DNA of 64,000 nt from Noviherbaspirillum aerium (GCF_008929045.1 NZ_VFAH01000001.1:1-64000); one strand, 5' to 3'; positions 40,660 to 49,938 are shown, counted from the stretch's first letter. Notes: generated by a model from the letters alone, not told the origin. Made by a program: numbers and translations.

Positions 40660-41409
40660 TTAGAAAGTCTTGGAAAGCGACACGACGACCGTGCTCTTGC
40701 TCACGTCTTTCGAACGGGTGCCGCTGGCGTTCGAATAGGTGTACGAACCGGATTCCGCATTCGAGCCGACATACGCCAGGCCCAGCGTGGCGAAGCCGAA
40801 ATCGCGGGAAACGCCGATCTTGTAATCGGTATAGTCGAAGGCGCCGTAGTTCTTGAACTTCTGGCGGCCGACGTGCAGGCCCAGCGTGGTCTTCTCGGCG
40901 ATTTCGAAGTTGGCGTTCAGGTCGAGGTAATAGGAACCGTCGGCATTGGTGAAGCCGAAGTAGTCATCGCTGATCGCATGGCTGTACTTGGCGGAGAACC
41001 ATTTGTAGGTCGCGCCGACATAGAGCTCCAGCGCATCGGGCTTGACGCCGGCGATGGATGCGCCCGGGTAGTAGTACTTCAGCAGGCCGACATCGGCGGT
41101 CAGATCGGGCATGACTTCAAACTTGTAGCCGCCGTACAGGTCCATCTCAAGGCTGGCGCCGTCGGGATACTGGTTGCCGCTGACGTTGGAGTTCCAGTTA
41201 CCCACATAGAAGCCGCTGCTGTGCGCGTAATCGAAGCCGCCCTGGATGGTCGGCCTGCGGTAAGTCTGGGAAATGCCACGGAAACGATAGTCGCTTGCCA
41301 GGGTGACGTTGCCGGTAAAGGTATGCTCCGGGGCGGCGGCTGCTTGCTGTGCCGAGGCGGAAGTTGCGAATGCAGCGAAAACGGCGGCAGCAAGAATCAT
41401 TTTTTTCAT
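40660..41409 (-). CDS. TorF-family outer-membrane porin-like protein
   Basis: 249 aa. A signal peptide (ends ATSASAQQ) precedes a beta-barrel-like sequence: FTGNVTLASDYRFRGISQTY is the hallmark of the TIGR02001/TorF family, and the protein ends in aromatic Phe (VVVSLSKTF), the outer-membrane insertion signal. Lying in front of glnK-amtB behind a sigma-54 promoter suggests it carries nitrogen compounds across the outer membrane; not proven. Confidence 0.88.
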   Translation of the reverse strand: MKKMILAAAVFAAFATSASAQQAAAAPEHTFTGNVTLASDYRFRGISQTYRRPTIQGGFDYAHSSGFYVGNWNSNVSGNQYPDGASLEMDLYGGYKFEVMPDLTADVGLLKYYYPGASIAGVKPDALELYVGATYKWFSAKYSHAISDDYFGFTNADGSYYLDLNANFEIAEKTTLGLHVGRQKFKNYGAFDYTDYKIGVSRDFGFATLGLAYVGSNAESGSYTYSNASGTRSKDVSKSTVVVSLSKTF

Positions 41410-41470
41410 TGCGGTTTCCCTTTTTTGTATGAGTTGGACAGACACTGGTATTGCATATTTCCAACTACTT

Positions 41471-41486
41471 AGCAGGACTCATGCCA
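41471..41486 (-). promoter_or_regulatory. Sigma-54 promoter of torF-glnK-amtB
   Basis: Minus strand TGGCATGAGTCCTGCT: GG and GC dinucleotides are at -24/-12 spacing, matching TGGCACG-N4-TTGC with three differences. It is 62 bp before the torF ATG. Confidence 0.78.
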
Positions 41487-41609
41487 CCGTTTTCATGCCA
41501 CAATTGCGTTATCTTTTTTTACATTTCCCGCATGCCTGGCCGTGGAATGCACCGCATTTGGAGCCTCGCACCATTTGAGACGCACCAGACTGAAGCGCCC
41601 CGGCCCTCT

Positions 41610-41626
41610 CGCACCAGACGGGTGCG
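41610..41626. promoter_or_regulatory. NtrC-type enhancer site
   Basis: CGCACC-AGACG-GGTGCG is a perfect 6-bp dyad with the 5-nt spacing of NtrC sites (GCACC-N5-GGTGC). It is about 125 bp upstream of the sigma-54 promoter. Further GCACC half-sites lie at 41549, 41568 and 41582. Confidence 0.72.
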
Positions 41627-41649
41627 GTTTCTTAGAACAAGGATTGATG

Positions 41650-41895
41650 ATGGACAAGAACAACTTCTTTAACGATCTGCAGAGCAAGATCAATCAGGTC
41701 ATCGAAAACTCGCCGATGAAGGATGTCGAGAAAAACGTGAAGGCCATGATGACCCAGGGTTTCTCGAAGCTCGACCTGGTCACCCGCGAGGAATTCGAGA
41801 TCCAGGCGCAGGTGCTCGCCAGAACGCGGGCCAAGCTCGAAGCGCTCGAAGCGCGCGTTGCCGAACTGGAAATCCTGCTGAAGACGCCGAAATAG
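41650..41895 (+). CDS. ubiK: Ubiquinone biosynthesis accessory factor UbiK (BMFP/YqiC)
   Basis: 81 aa. MDKNNFFNDLQSKINQVIEN and the C-terminal coiled coil (FEIQAQVLARTRAKLEALE) identify the BMFP family; UbiK assists aerobic ubiquinone synthesis at the membrane with UbiJ. Two ATGs occur in tandem (41647, 41650); AAGGA is better spaced for the second. Confidence 0.9.
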   Translation: MDKNNFFNDLQSKINQVIENSPMKDVEKNVKAMMTQGFSKLDLVTREEFEIQAQVLARTRAKLEALEARVAELEILLKTPK

Positions 41896-41899
41896 ACCG

Positions 41900-43423
41900 A
41901 TGACGCTTGCAGTTCTGAAAAGCCGGGCGCTGGCAGGCATGCACGCGCCCGAAGTCACGGTGGAAGTGCATCTCGCCAACGGGCTTCCGAGCTTCACCAT
42001 CGTCGGCCTTCCGGAAACCGAAGTGAAGGAATCCAAGGACCGGGTACGGGCGGCATTGCAGAATGCCCGTTTCGAGTTTCCCGCCCGCCGCATCACGGTC
42101 AATCTCGCTCCCGCCGACCTGCCGAAAGAATCCGGCCGCTTCGATCTGCCAATCGCCCTCGGTATTCTTGCCGCTTCCGAACAGATGCCGGCCGATGAAC
42201 TCGGCGATTATGAATTCGCCGGCGAACTGTCATTGTCCGGCGAGCTGCGCCCCATCCGCGGCGCACTTGCCATGACTTTCGCGATGCACCGTGCCGAACA
42301 TGCATCGGGAAAGCGGCGCGCATTCATCCTGCCGCGCGCCAATGCCGACGAAGCGGCGCTGGTGAGCGATGCGGTCATCCACCCGGCCGACTCCCTGCTG
42401 CAGGTCTGCGCCCACTTCGCCGCAAGGGACAGCGAAGCCAGGCTTGGCCGCCATCGTGCAAAAGCCACCGAGGCGCGGCCGGTCTATCCCGACTTTTCCG
42501 ATGTCAAGGGCCAGGCGCAAGCCAAGCGGGCGCTGGAGGTTGCGGCGGCCGGGGGACACAGCGTGCTGATGGTGGGGCCGCCGGGAACCGGCAAGTCGAT
42601 GCTGGCGCAGCGCTTCGCCGGCATCCTGCCGCCGATGACGGACGACGAGGCGCTGGAATCGGCCGCGGTGCAATCGCTGACCAGCGGCTTTTCCATCTCC
42701 CGCTGGAAGGCGCGTCCCTTCCGCTCGCCGCATCACACCGCTTCCGGCGTGGCACTGGTGGGAGGCGGCGGCACGCCGCGCCCGGGAGAGATTTCGCTGG
42801 CGCACCGCGGCGTGCTGTTCCTCGATGAACTGCCCGAGTTCGACCGCAAGGTACTCGAAGTGCTGAGGGAGCCGCTGGAGTCCGGGCACATCACGATTTC
42901 CCGCGCGGCCCGGCAATCGGATTTTCCTGCCCGCTTCCAGCTGATCGCGGCGATGAATCCCTGCCCTTGCGGCTATCTCGGCCATGCCGCCAACCGCTGC
43001 CGCTGCACGCCCGACATGGTGGCGCGCTACCAGGACAAGATCTCCGGTCCGCTGCTCGACCGCATCGACCTGCAGATCCAGGTCGGCGCATTGCCGCACG
43101 AGGAGTTGCTGAAGAAGGCCGAAGGCGAAAGCTCGCAATCGATCGCCGAACGCGTGCAGCGCGCCAGCGAACGGCAGCTGCGGCGCCAGGGGAAGTACAA
43201 CCAGGCGCTCACCACGTCGGAGATCGACGAGTACTGCAGGCCGAATGCGGAAGGAGAGCAATTGCTGCGCACCGCAATGACCAGGCTGAACTGGTCGGCG
43301 CGCGCCTATCACCGGGTGCTGAAGGTGGCGCGCACCATTGCCGACATGGCCGGCGCCGATACCATTGCGCAGCCTCATGTGGCCGAAGCGATCCAGTATC
43401 GTCGCGCGCTGCGCGAGCAATGA
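41900..43423 (+). CDS. comM: ComM/YifB-family AAA+ ATPase (Mg-chelatase-like)
   Basis: 507 aa. An N-terminal Lon-S5-like domain (VEVHLANGLPSFTIVGLPET) is followed by AAA+: Walker A GPPGTGKS, the sensor region GVLFLDELPEFDRKVLEVLR, and zinc-like cysteines NPCPCGYLGHAANRCRC. ComM is a hexameric helicase that extends branch migration during natural transformation. Starts 4 bp after ubiK. Confidence 0.95.
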   Translation: MTLAVLKSRALAGMHAPEVTVEVHLANGLPSFTIVGLPETEVKESKDRVRAALQNARFEFPARRITVNLAPADLPKESGRFDLPIALGILAASEQMPADELGDYEFAGELSLSGELRPIRGALAMTFAMHRAEHASGKRRAFILPRANADEAALVSDAVIHPADSLLQVCAHFAARDSEARLGRHRAKATEARPVYPDFSDVKGQAQAKRALEVAAAGGHSVLMVGPPGTGKSMLAQRFAGILPPMTDDEALESAAVQSLTSGFSISRWKARPFRSPHHTASGVALVGGGGTPRPGEISLAHRGVLFLDELPEFDRKVLEVLREPLESGHITISRAARQSDFPARFQLIAAMNPCPCGYLGHAANRCRCTPDMVARYQDKISGPLLDRIDLQIQVGALPHEELLKKAEGESSQSIAERVQRASERQLRRQGKYNQALTTSEIDEYCRPNAEGEQLLRTAMTRLNWSARAYHRVLKVARTIADMAGADTIAQPHVAEAIQYRRALREQ

Positions 43424-43474
43424 CACCGGCGCTTCCGCGTCGCTGCTCAGGATCGGGAACCTCTTGAGTCCACC

Positions 43475-43864
43475 ATGCTTAATCGAATTCACCATGCGGC
43501 AGTGATCTGCTCGAATTACGAAACGTCCAGGCGCTTTTATACGGAGACGCTGGGATTGCGCGTCGTCGCGGAGAATTACCGGGCCGAGCGGGCGTCTTAT
43601 AAACTGGACCTGGCCTTGCCCGACGGTTCCCGGATTGAACTCTTTTCCTTTCCTCATGCGCCTGAACGCCCTTCCTATCCCGAAGCATGCGGCTTAAGGC
43701 ATTTGGCCTTTGCCGTCGAGGACATTGACGCCTGCAAGCGCCATCTCGAGCAGTGCGGCATCGAGGTTGAGCCGGTTCGCGTCGATGAATACACGAAAAG
43801 AAGATTCACGTTTTTTGCCGATCCTGATGGCTTGCCGCTTGAGCTCTACGAGGTGGATTCGTAA
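43475..43864 (+). CDS. VOC-family (glyoxalase-like) metalloprotein, YaeR/GloA2 type
   Basis: 129 aa, one vicinal-oxygen-chelate domain with paired beta-alpha-beta units. Candidate metal ligands are His6 (RIHHAAV), Glu53 (RIELFSF), His75 (LRHLAFAVED) and Glu near LELYEV. The substrate is unknown; lactoylglutathione lyase activity is not implied by sequence alone. Confidence 0.88.
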   Translation: MLNRIHHAAVICSNYETSRRFYTETLGLRVVAENYRAERASYKLDLALPDGSRIELFSFPHAPERPSYPEACGLRHLAFAVEDIDACKRHLEQCGIEVEPVRVDEYTKRRFTFFADPDGLPLELYEVDS

Positions 43865-43882
43865 TCTCAGGCCGGGCGAAGG

Positions 43883-45331
43883 CTACGCCGCTTCGCGCAG
43901 CAAGCCTGTAACGATCTGTCCCAGGCTGCGCACGGCGTTGTCGACCTCCGGCGTATGCCGCGCGCCGCAGCTCAGGCGTACGAAGGCGTCGAAGCGGCCG
44001 GAGTTGGAAAACATCGCACCGGGCGCGATCAGAATGCCCTGGCGCAGCGCCGCGTCGAATACGTGCGTTGACGGCAGCCTGCCCGGCAGCTCAAGCCACA
44101 GCGTGATGCCGCCCTGCGGCACGGTAAGCCGCGTTCCTGCCGGGAAGCTGGCCGCGATGGTTTCGGCGATCCGTTCGCGCTGCGGCCGCAATGCGGCGCG
44201 CAGCCGCCGCAGGTGACGGTCGTAGTCGGGCGAGTCCAGGAATTCCGCCGCCGCAATCTGCGACCATTCCTCGTTGTCGCGGGTCTGCGCATACTTGAGC
44301 ATCGCCACCCGCGCCTGCCACTTGCCCGCCACCATCCAGCCCAGGCGCATGCCGGGCGCGAGAATCTTGTGCAGCGACGCGCAATGAATCACATTGCCGC
44401 TGCGGTCCCAGGCCTTGAGCGCCTGCAGCGGCGCATCGCCGTCGGCAAGCGCGGTATACGTGTCATCCTCGATGAGTGGAATGCCATGCTGTTCGCACAG
44501 CTGCACCAGCCGCTGCTTGTCGGCGTCCGACATGATGCTGCCCAGCGGATTCTGCAGGTGCGGAACGACAACCACCGCCTTGATGTTGCCATACGCCTGA
44601 ATTGCCATTTCCAACGCATCGACCGAAATGCCGCGCGTAGCGCTGGTCGGAATTTCCAGCGCACGCAATCCGAGGCTTTCCAGTATCTGCAGCAGCCCAT
44701 AGAAGGTCGGGGATTCGACCGCGACCGTATCGCCGGGCTGGGTAACGGCGCGCAGCGCAAGATTCAAGGCTTCGATGCAGCCGTGGGTGATGGTGATCTC
44801 TTCCGCCGACAGCACCATGCCGCCGCCCAGTGCCCGCTTGGCGAGCGCGGCGCGGAAATAGGCATTGCCGCCCGGCGGCGTTGCGCGCACCAGCATTTCG
44901 GGATGGCGCCGCACCGCGCGGATCGCGGCATTCTTCAGTGACTCGGCCGGATAGAATTCCGGCGCCGCGCGCGCGCCGGAAAAATTGATGCGGACGGGAT
45001 GGCTGCGTCCGCGCGCGATGAAGTCCGACACCCGCGCATGGATGCCGACATACTGCGCAGGGTCAGGCGGCTTCAGGATGCTGGGTTCCTCCAGCGGCAG
45101 GATGGCGGCGCGGCACGGCTGGCGCACGAAGTAGCCGGAGCGCGGCCTTGCCTCTATCCATCCTTCATTTTCCAGCACGCGGCAGGCCTGCAGCGCCGTC
45201 GACAGACTGACTTGATGCAGGCGCATCATCGCGCGCACCGAGGGCATGCGCTCGCCGCGCGGCAGCGTGCCCGCCTTGATGGCAGCGAGGTAATGATCCG
45301 CCATCTGGCGATAAAGAGGTTGGGCGTCCAT
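43883..45331 (-). CDS. MocR/GntR-type PLP-dependent transcriptional regulator
   Basis: 482 aa. N-terminal GntR winged helix (MDAQPLYRQMADHYLAAIKA, GERMPSVRAMMRLHQVSLST) fused to a class I aminotransferase domain: ITHGCIEALNLALRAVTQPG, LIEDDTYTAL and the PLP lysine in SLHKILAPGMRLGWMV. MocR proteins use PLP chemistry to sense metabolites. ATG 45331 begins the HTH; upstream in-frame sequence is not needed. Divergent from the small gene at 45510. Confidence 0.92.
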   Translation of the reverse strand: MDAQPLYRQMADHYLAAIKAGTLPRGERMPSVRAMMRLHQVSLSTALQACRVLENEGWIEARPRSGYFVRQPCRAAILPLEEPSILKPPDPAQYVGIHARVSDFIARGRSHPVRINFSGARAAPEFYPAESLKNAAIRAVRRHPEMLVRATPPGGNAYFRAALAKRALGGGMVLSAEEITITHGCIEALNLALRAVTQPGDTVAVESPTFYGLLQILESLGLRALEIPTSATRGISVDALEMAIQAYGNIKAVVVVPHLQNPLGSIMSDADKQRLVQLCEQHGIPLIEDDTYTALADGDAPLQALKAWDRSGNVIHCASLHKILAPGMRLGWMVAGKWQARVAMLKYAQTRDNEEWSQIAAAEFLDSPDYDRHLRRLRAALRPQRERIAETIAASFPAGTRLTVPQGGITLWLELPGRLPSTHVFDAALRQGILIAPGAMFSNSGRFDAFVRLSCGARHTPEVDNAVRSLGQIVTGLLREAA

Positions 45332-45509
45332 GTCGCATGATGACCTGCCGGCCATGGCCTGAACAGATATAGATTTCGACAAATCGAACAATAACAGATG
45401 CCCGTCCATTGCTCTGTTGCGATACGCTCCGGCAGCGCCTGTGCCTGTTGCGCTCATGATCCGGCTCGTACGATGGAGTCAATCCAACAGCGAGCAAAGG
45501 ACTGGAATC

Positions 45510-45845
45510 ATGGAGCGCATCGCCGATCGTTTTTTCCTGCACCGCGGACAGAGCCTGCAACTGCCTGCCGGTCAGGCTTCCGCCATCATCATTGTGAGCG
45601 GCAGGCTGTCAATGATGGGGGCCCCGCAATGGCTGGGAGAAGGCATCGTGACATCGGTCATTGCACTGGAAGGGCAGGCTCATCCGGTCGAGCCTGGTGG
45701 CTGGATCCGCCTGACCGCGCTGACGCCGGCGGAGATCATCGCTGTTCCGCGCACGCGCCGCATGCCGACTTGGCATGGCCTGCAGGAACGACTGCGTCCT
45801 GTCGTGGATGTCTGGCGCCGACGTCTCCCAGGCCGTGGCGCCTGA
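45510..45845 (+). CDS. Small DUF2917-like protein
   Basis: 111 aa from ATG 45510, with AAAGGA eight bases upstream. GQSLQLPAGQASAIIIVSGR followed by a short beta-rich segment ending ALTPAEIIAV resembles the cupin-like DUF2917 family of Burkholderiales. No catalytic residues are evident. Divergent from the MocR regulator, which may control it, as MocR proteins often control divergent neighbours. Confidence 0.6.
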   Translation: MERIADRFFLHRGQSLQLPAGQASAIIIVSGRLSMMGAPQWLGEGIVTSVIALEGQAHPVEPGGWIRLTALTPAEIIAVPRTRRMPTWHGLQERLRPVVDVWRRRLPGRGA

Positions 45846-45876
45846 TTGACGGCACGGCTGCGGACAAAGCATTATC

Positions 45877-45930
45877 ATCACGTGATATCGTGCTGCATTC
45901 GCATTGCATCCATGCAATGCGAATGCAGCA
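45877..45930. promoter_or_regulatory. Two adjacent palindromes before the AraC regulator gene
   Basis: ATCACGTGAT at 45877-45886 is followed by a 40-bp perfect inverted repeat: 19-bp arms 45891-45909 and 45912-45930 (TGCTGCATTCGCATTGCAT and its complement) with a 2-nt centre. The second ends on the Shine-Dalgarno (AAGGA) of the gene starting at 45942. Either a strong operator or a cruciform/mRNA hairpin sequestering the ribosome site. Confidence 0.7.
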
Positions 45931-45941
45931 AGGACATCGCC

Positions 45942-46790
45942 ATGTTTCAGCATCCTTCCGAATTCGTTACCTTCAAGGCAAGCCCGCACCTGCCCGGCGT
46001 CGAGCTCTATTCCGCGCGCCTGGTCGATCATGCATTCGCGCCGCATGTGCATGACGGTTATTCCATCGGCGCCATCGAAGCCGGCGTCGAACGATTCCGC
46101 TACCAGGGGACCGAGCATCTGGCGCCGGCCGGCACGCTGGTGCTGCTCAATCCGGATGAGATGCACACCGGCGAGGCCGAGATCGATGCCGGCTGGACTT
46201 ATCAGATGCTCTACATCGAACCGGACACGCTGCGCAGCATGGCCGGCAGCGAAGCTTTCTTCCCCGACGCCGCCGTGCATGACCCGGTGCTGGCAGGCGC
46301 TTATCAGCGAATCTTCAGGCAGATGTGGACGGCATCCGACGATCTGGCCTTCCTTTCCGGCTTCACGCAACTGGTCGATGCCATCGTCGCCCGCTACGGC
46401 CGCAACGCGCGTGACATGCGGCAGGTATCGGCGCGCGGACAGCAACGCATGGCCTCGATGCAGCGCGTGCTCGACTGCATCGAGGACCGTCTGGACGAAA
46501 CGCTCAGCATCGACACCCTGGCGGCGGAGGCCGGACTGTCGGTGTTCCATTTCGTGCGCAGCTTCTCGGCGGCATTTCACGTCACCCCGCACCAGTATGT
46601 GCAGGCGCGCCGCGCTGCCCGCGCCAAACATTTGCTGGCACGGCGCGTGACGCCATCGGAAGCGGCGGCAGCGGCCGGGCTCACCGACCAGAGCCATCTG
46701 AACCGCTGGTTCAAGCGCGCCTACGGCGTCACGCCCGCGCAATATCAACAGCAAATCGGTACAAGACCGCAGGGCCCGGCGCGCCGATAA
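45942..46790 (+). CDS. AraC-family transcriptional regulator
   Basis: 282 aa. An N-terminal cupin (AFAPHVHDGYSIGAIEAGVE, metal-like His pair) and C-terminal double HTH (LSIDTLAAEAGLSVFHFVRS; LNRWFKRAYGVTPAQY). This arrangement is common for regulators of exporters, and an EamA exporter follows 32 bp downstream in the same direction. Start at ATG 45942 with AAGGA upstream. Confidence 0.92.
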   Translation: MFQHPSEFVTFKASPHLPGVELYSARLVDHAFAPHVHDGYSIGAIEAGVERFRYQGTEHLAPAGTLVLLNPDEMHTGEAEIDAGWTYQMLYIEPDTLRSMAGSEAFFPDAAVHDPVLAGAYQRIFRQMWTASDDLAFLSGFTQLVDAIVARYGRNARDMRQVSARGQQRMASMQRVLDCIEDRLDETLSIDTLAAEAGLSVFHFVRSFSAAFHVTPHQYVQARRAARAKHLLARRVTPSEAAAAAGLTDQSHLNRWFKRAYGVTPAQYQQQIGTRPQGPARR

Positions 46791-46822
46791 TCGGTGACTC
46801 CTGCCATCCTTTCCTTCGTATC

Positions 46823-47794
46823 ATGTTCATCGGTTTACTCTGCGCGCTCGGCGCCGGCCTGATGTGGGGCCTGGTCTTCGTTGCGCCGCTGATGCTGGGC
46901 GACTATCCCGGCCTGATCCTCTCCTTCGGACGCTATCTTGGTTTCGGCCTGATCGCGCTCGTGCCCGCCTACTTCGACCGGGGACGCATCATGGCGCTGA
47001 CCCGGGCCGACTGGATCGCGGCGCTCAAGCTTTCCCTGGTCGGCAACATCCTTTATTACGCCGCGCTGGCGACCGCGATCCAGCTTGCCGATGCGCCGCT
47101 GCCGGCGATGCTGATCGGCACGCTGCCGGTGATCATTTCGATCTTCTCCAACTGGGCGCCCGGCCATCCTTCGGAAGCGGTGGCATGGCGCCGCCTTGCG
47201 CCTTCGCTGGTCATCATCTTTGCCGGACTCATGCTGGTCAATGCGAGCGAACTCGCGCACCTCGACGGTAGCCGTTCGACGGCCAGCTATGCGCTGGGCT
47301 GCCTGATCGCGCTGATCGCCCTGGCCGCATGGACCTGGTATCCGATCATGAATGCGCGCCACATGAAACAACACCCTCAACTCCGTTCGTCGACATGGTC
47401 GACCGTGCAGGGACTGGCCACCTTGCCGCTCGCAGTGGCCGGTTTGATCGGCTATGGCATCTTCGATGCCGTGCAGGCCCAGGATTACGACTTTCCGCTC
47501 GGGCCGCGTCCCCTGCCCTTCATCGGCCTCATGCTGACGCTCGGCTTATGCGCCTCCTGGCTCGGCACCATGTTGTGGAACAAGGCCAGCCAGCGCCTGC
47601 CGACTTCACTGGCCGGCCAGCTGATCGTGTTCGAAACCCTGTCGGCCCTGCTGTACGCCTTCATCTGGCGCGGTGCGGCGCCGAATGCCGCGGTGCTGAC
47701 CGGGATTGCCCTGCTCTGCATCGGGGTCATGCTCGGCATGCGCGCTTTCCAGCAGGCACGCAATGAAGCGGCTTCCGGGGCGGTTACGGGATAG
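46823..47794 (+). CDS. EamA/DMT-family transporter
   Basis: 323 aa, ten membrane helices in two EamA repeats (LGAGLMWGLVFVAPLMLG; the second starts near residue 150 and ends ALLCIGVMLGMRAF). Probably exports an amino acid or metabolite. Paired with the AraC regulator upstream, likely one transcript. Confidence 0.9.
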   Translation: MFIGLLCALGAGLMWGLVFVAPLMLGDYPGLILSFGRYLGFGLIALVPAYFDRGRIMALTRADWIAALKLSLVGNILYYAALATAIQLADAPLPAMLIGTLPVIISIFSNWAPGHPSEAVAWRRLAPSLVIIFAGLMLVNASELAHLDGSRSTASYALGCLIALIALAAWTWYPIMNARHMKQHPQLRSSTWSTVQGLATLPLAVAGLIGYGIFDAVQAQDYDFPLGPRPLPFIGLMLTLGLCASWLGTMLWNKASQRLPTSLAGQLIVFETLSALLYAFIWRGAAPNAAVLTGIALLCIGVMLGMRAFQQARNEAASGAVTG

Positions 47795-47839
47795 GAACAG
47801 GCATAGGCGTAGCGGAAGCTTCAAGGCCGACCTGTTACC

Positions 47840-48367
47840 ATGTCGGCCATGGCCTTCATTTCCCTTTCCCTCCTGCGGAAGACGCTCTTCCTTGCAAGCC
47901 TGGCATGGCTGCAGGCTTGCACGCCAACCTACAACTGGCGCGAGACGCGCGGACCGGATGCATCCTATGCGGTGCTGATGCCGGCCAAGCCGTCCTCGCA
48001 TTCCCGCCCCGTCGATCTCGACGGCCTGAAGGTCACCATGACCATGACCGCTGCCGAAGTCGACGGCGTCACCTTCGCCGTCGGCACCGCGGAAGTGCCC
48101 GAAGCGGCACAGGCGGGGCCGGCGCTGGTGGCCATGAAAACCGCCATGGTGCGCAATCTCGGCGGCACGATAAAGCAGGAACGGCAACTCGCCGCACCCG
48201 CTGCTCCGGGAACGTCGGAAATCGAGGTGACGGGCCAGGGCCGCTTGATGTTGGCGCGCTTTGCCTTCCGGGATCGCCGGGTCTACCAGGCGGTCGTGGT
48301 CGGCAAGGAAAAAGAGGTATCGCGCGAAGCGGCCGATACCTTCCTTACCTCGTTCAAGCCCGGCTGA
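47840..48367 (+). CDS. Putative lipoprotein, function unknown
   Basis: 175 aa. A signal peptide with lipobox WLQAC (Cys27). The mature 148 residues begin TPTYNWRETRGPDASYAVLM and appear globular, ending in a segment typical of small Burkholderiales envelope proteins (REAADTFLTSFKPG). No named domain recognised. ATG 47849 is an alternative start. Confidence 0.72.
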   Translation: MSAMAFISLSLLRKTLFLASLAWLQACTPTYNWRETRGPDASYAVLMPAKPSSHSRPVDLDGLKVTMTMTAAEVDGVTFAVGTAEVPEAAQAGPALVAMKTAMVRNLGGTIKQERQLAAPAAPGTSEIEVTGQGRLMLARFAFRDRRVYQAVVVGKEKEVSREAADTFLTSFKPG

Positions 48368-48572
48368 TCGCCAAAGCAATGCGCATTTCCCGGCATGGTC
48401 GATGCACCGCGAAAACACGTGAAATGAACTGGGCAAGATGCCGGCAGTCTGATTTGGCAGATAGCAAAAGTAAAAACCCATGCTATGTTTTAATCATGGG
48501 AACCGCTTCGGTATCTTGCAGGCATGTCGAAACAGTGCCGGACCGGTTCCAAGAACGGACTATGGAGGTTCC

Positions 48573-48917
48573 ATGCTGGTGAAATTCAAATCAAAGGCCG
48601 CCGCCGAAGTGCTGATGTACGAAGAGCATGCGAAGCGCATACTTGATTTGCTCCACAAGGATGTCAAGCGCGGCGTCATCACCGCCGAAGAAACGCCGCA
48701 GGCTGTCGCCAAGCTGGAGGCCGAAATCGCGGAAAGCCGCCTGCATCCGATGACGGAGGAAGTGCAGCGCGATGTTGCCGCGCATCACAATGAAAAGGGG
48801 GACGACAACGAGCATGAGCCTGTCGAGTTTGTCACCTTTGCGACACGGGCTTATCCCTTGCTCGAGATGCTGCGCGCAGCCAAGCATGAGAAGCAGGACG
48901 TCATGTGGGGCGTATAG
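48573..48917 (+). CDS. DUF1840 protein
   Basis: 114 aa. MLVKFKSKAAAEVLMYEEHA and the C-terminal VTFATRAYPLLEMLRAA match DUF1840, a small cytoplasmic family of betaproteobacteria with no assigned function. GGAGG precedes the ATG. Confidence 0.88.
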   Translation: MLVKFKSKAAAEVLMYEEHAKRILDLLHKDVKRGVITAEETPQAVAKLEAEIAESRLHPMTEEVQRDVAAHHNEKGDDNEHEPVEFVTFATRAYPLLEMLRAAKHEKQDVMWGV

Positions 48918-49296
48918 ATCGGCCGCAAGGGGTGGCCGTACGGGGGCGGCTGTAACGAAGGCGCCGCACCGCGGCAGCATGCCGCCTGCATGACAGGCTA
49001 TAGCGGCCGCCTCATGCCCGATGCATCGGGGAGGCAGGCCTGCGAACATGGGCAGCCGGTCCGGGCCGCGGCCTGCTGCAGGCTTGCTACCGCCTGATGC
49101 GCTCGATGCGATGGTCCCTTACTTCCAGCCATGCGGCCGCAGTCGCCATGCCGGAGCGCACCGCCGCCCGGAGCATGAAGCCCATCCATCCCGCTGAACC
49201 CGTCTTTCCTGTAGCGGCGGCCATTGCGGCTACAATTCGTCTTTGGGCGAAGCAAACGCCTTATTTATCTGACATCTAGCGAGGCGCATCCGCATC
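48918..49296. other. Spacer between DUF1840 and LysE genes
   Basis: 379 bp. A CGGCC/GGCCG hairpin follows the DUF1840 stop. A GGCTACAAT element (TACAAT about 70 bp before the LysE start) resembles a -10 box, without a good -35. No gene seen. Confidence 0.45.
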
Positions 49297-49938
49297 ATGG
49301 ACCTGTTCGGCATCTACAACTTCAGCCTGTTTATCATGGCCGTGCTCCTGCTCAATGCGACACCCGGCCCTGACACCGCCTACATCATAGGACGCAGCAT
49401 TGCACAGGGACGTACCGCCGGCATCCTGTCGGCGCTCGGGATTTCCGCCGGCTGCTGCGTCCATGCGCTGGCGTCGGCCATCGGCCTGAGCGCGGTGATC
49501 GCCGCCTCGGCCACCGCCTTTACCGTGATCAAGCTGGCCGGCGGCGCTTATCTCGTCTATCTCGGCCTGCGCATGATTTTCAGCAAATCCGCCGCCGCAA
49601 CGGCCGGCGGCGCGCCGGTGGAAAACACCCGCTCATTGCGCACCATCTTCTGGCAAGCCATGCTGACGAATGTCCTCAACCCCAAGGTCGTGCTGTTTTT
49701 CCTGGCATTCATTCCGCAATTCGTGCATGCCGAATCCAGCCAGAAAACCATGGGATTCCTGCTGCTGGGGATCGTATTTACCCTGATCAGTACCGTATGG
49801 AACAGCGGCACCGCTTTCCTGGCCGGCACGCTGGCGCGCCGCGCCGGGCGCAATCCGCGCTTCAAGCTGTGGCTGGAACGCACCGTCGGCACCGCCTTCG
49901 TCGGCCTCGGCGTCAAACTGGCACTGACACGCCAGTAA
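49297..49938 (+). CDS. LysE/RhtB-family exporter
   Basis: 213 aa, six helices. Begins MDLFGIYNFSLFIMAVLLLN followed by ATPGPDTAYIIGRSIAQGR, the RhtB signature, and contains NVLNPKVVLFFLAFIPQFV. Probably exports amino acids or homoserine lactones. Confidence 0.92.
   Translation: MDLFGIYNFSLFIMAVLLLNATPGPDTAYIIGRSIAQGRTAGILSALGISAGCCVHALASAIGLSAVIAASATAFTVIKLAGGAYLVYLGLRMIFSKSAAATAGGAPVENTRSLRTIFWQAMLTNVLNPKVVLFFLAFIPQFVHAESSQKTMGFLLLGIVFTLISTVWNSGTAFLAGTLARRAGRNPRFKLWLERTVGTAFVGLGVKLALTRQ

Noticed and set aside
41548-41564. TGCACC...GGAGC as an NtrC site
   Set aside because: Second half matches poorly and spacing is off by one; the perfect dyad at 41610-41626 is preferred.
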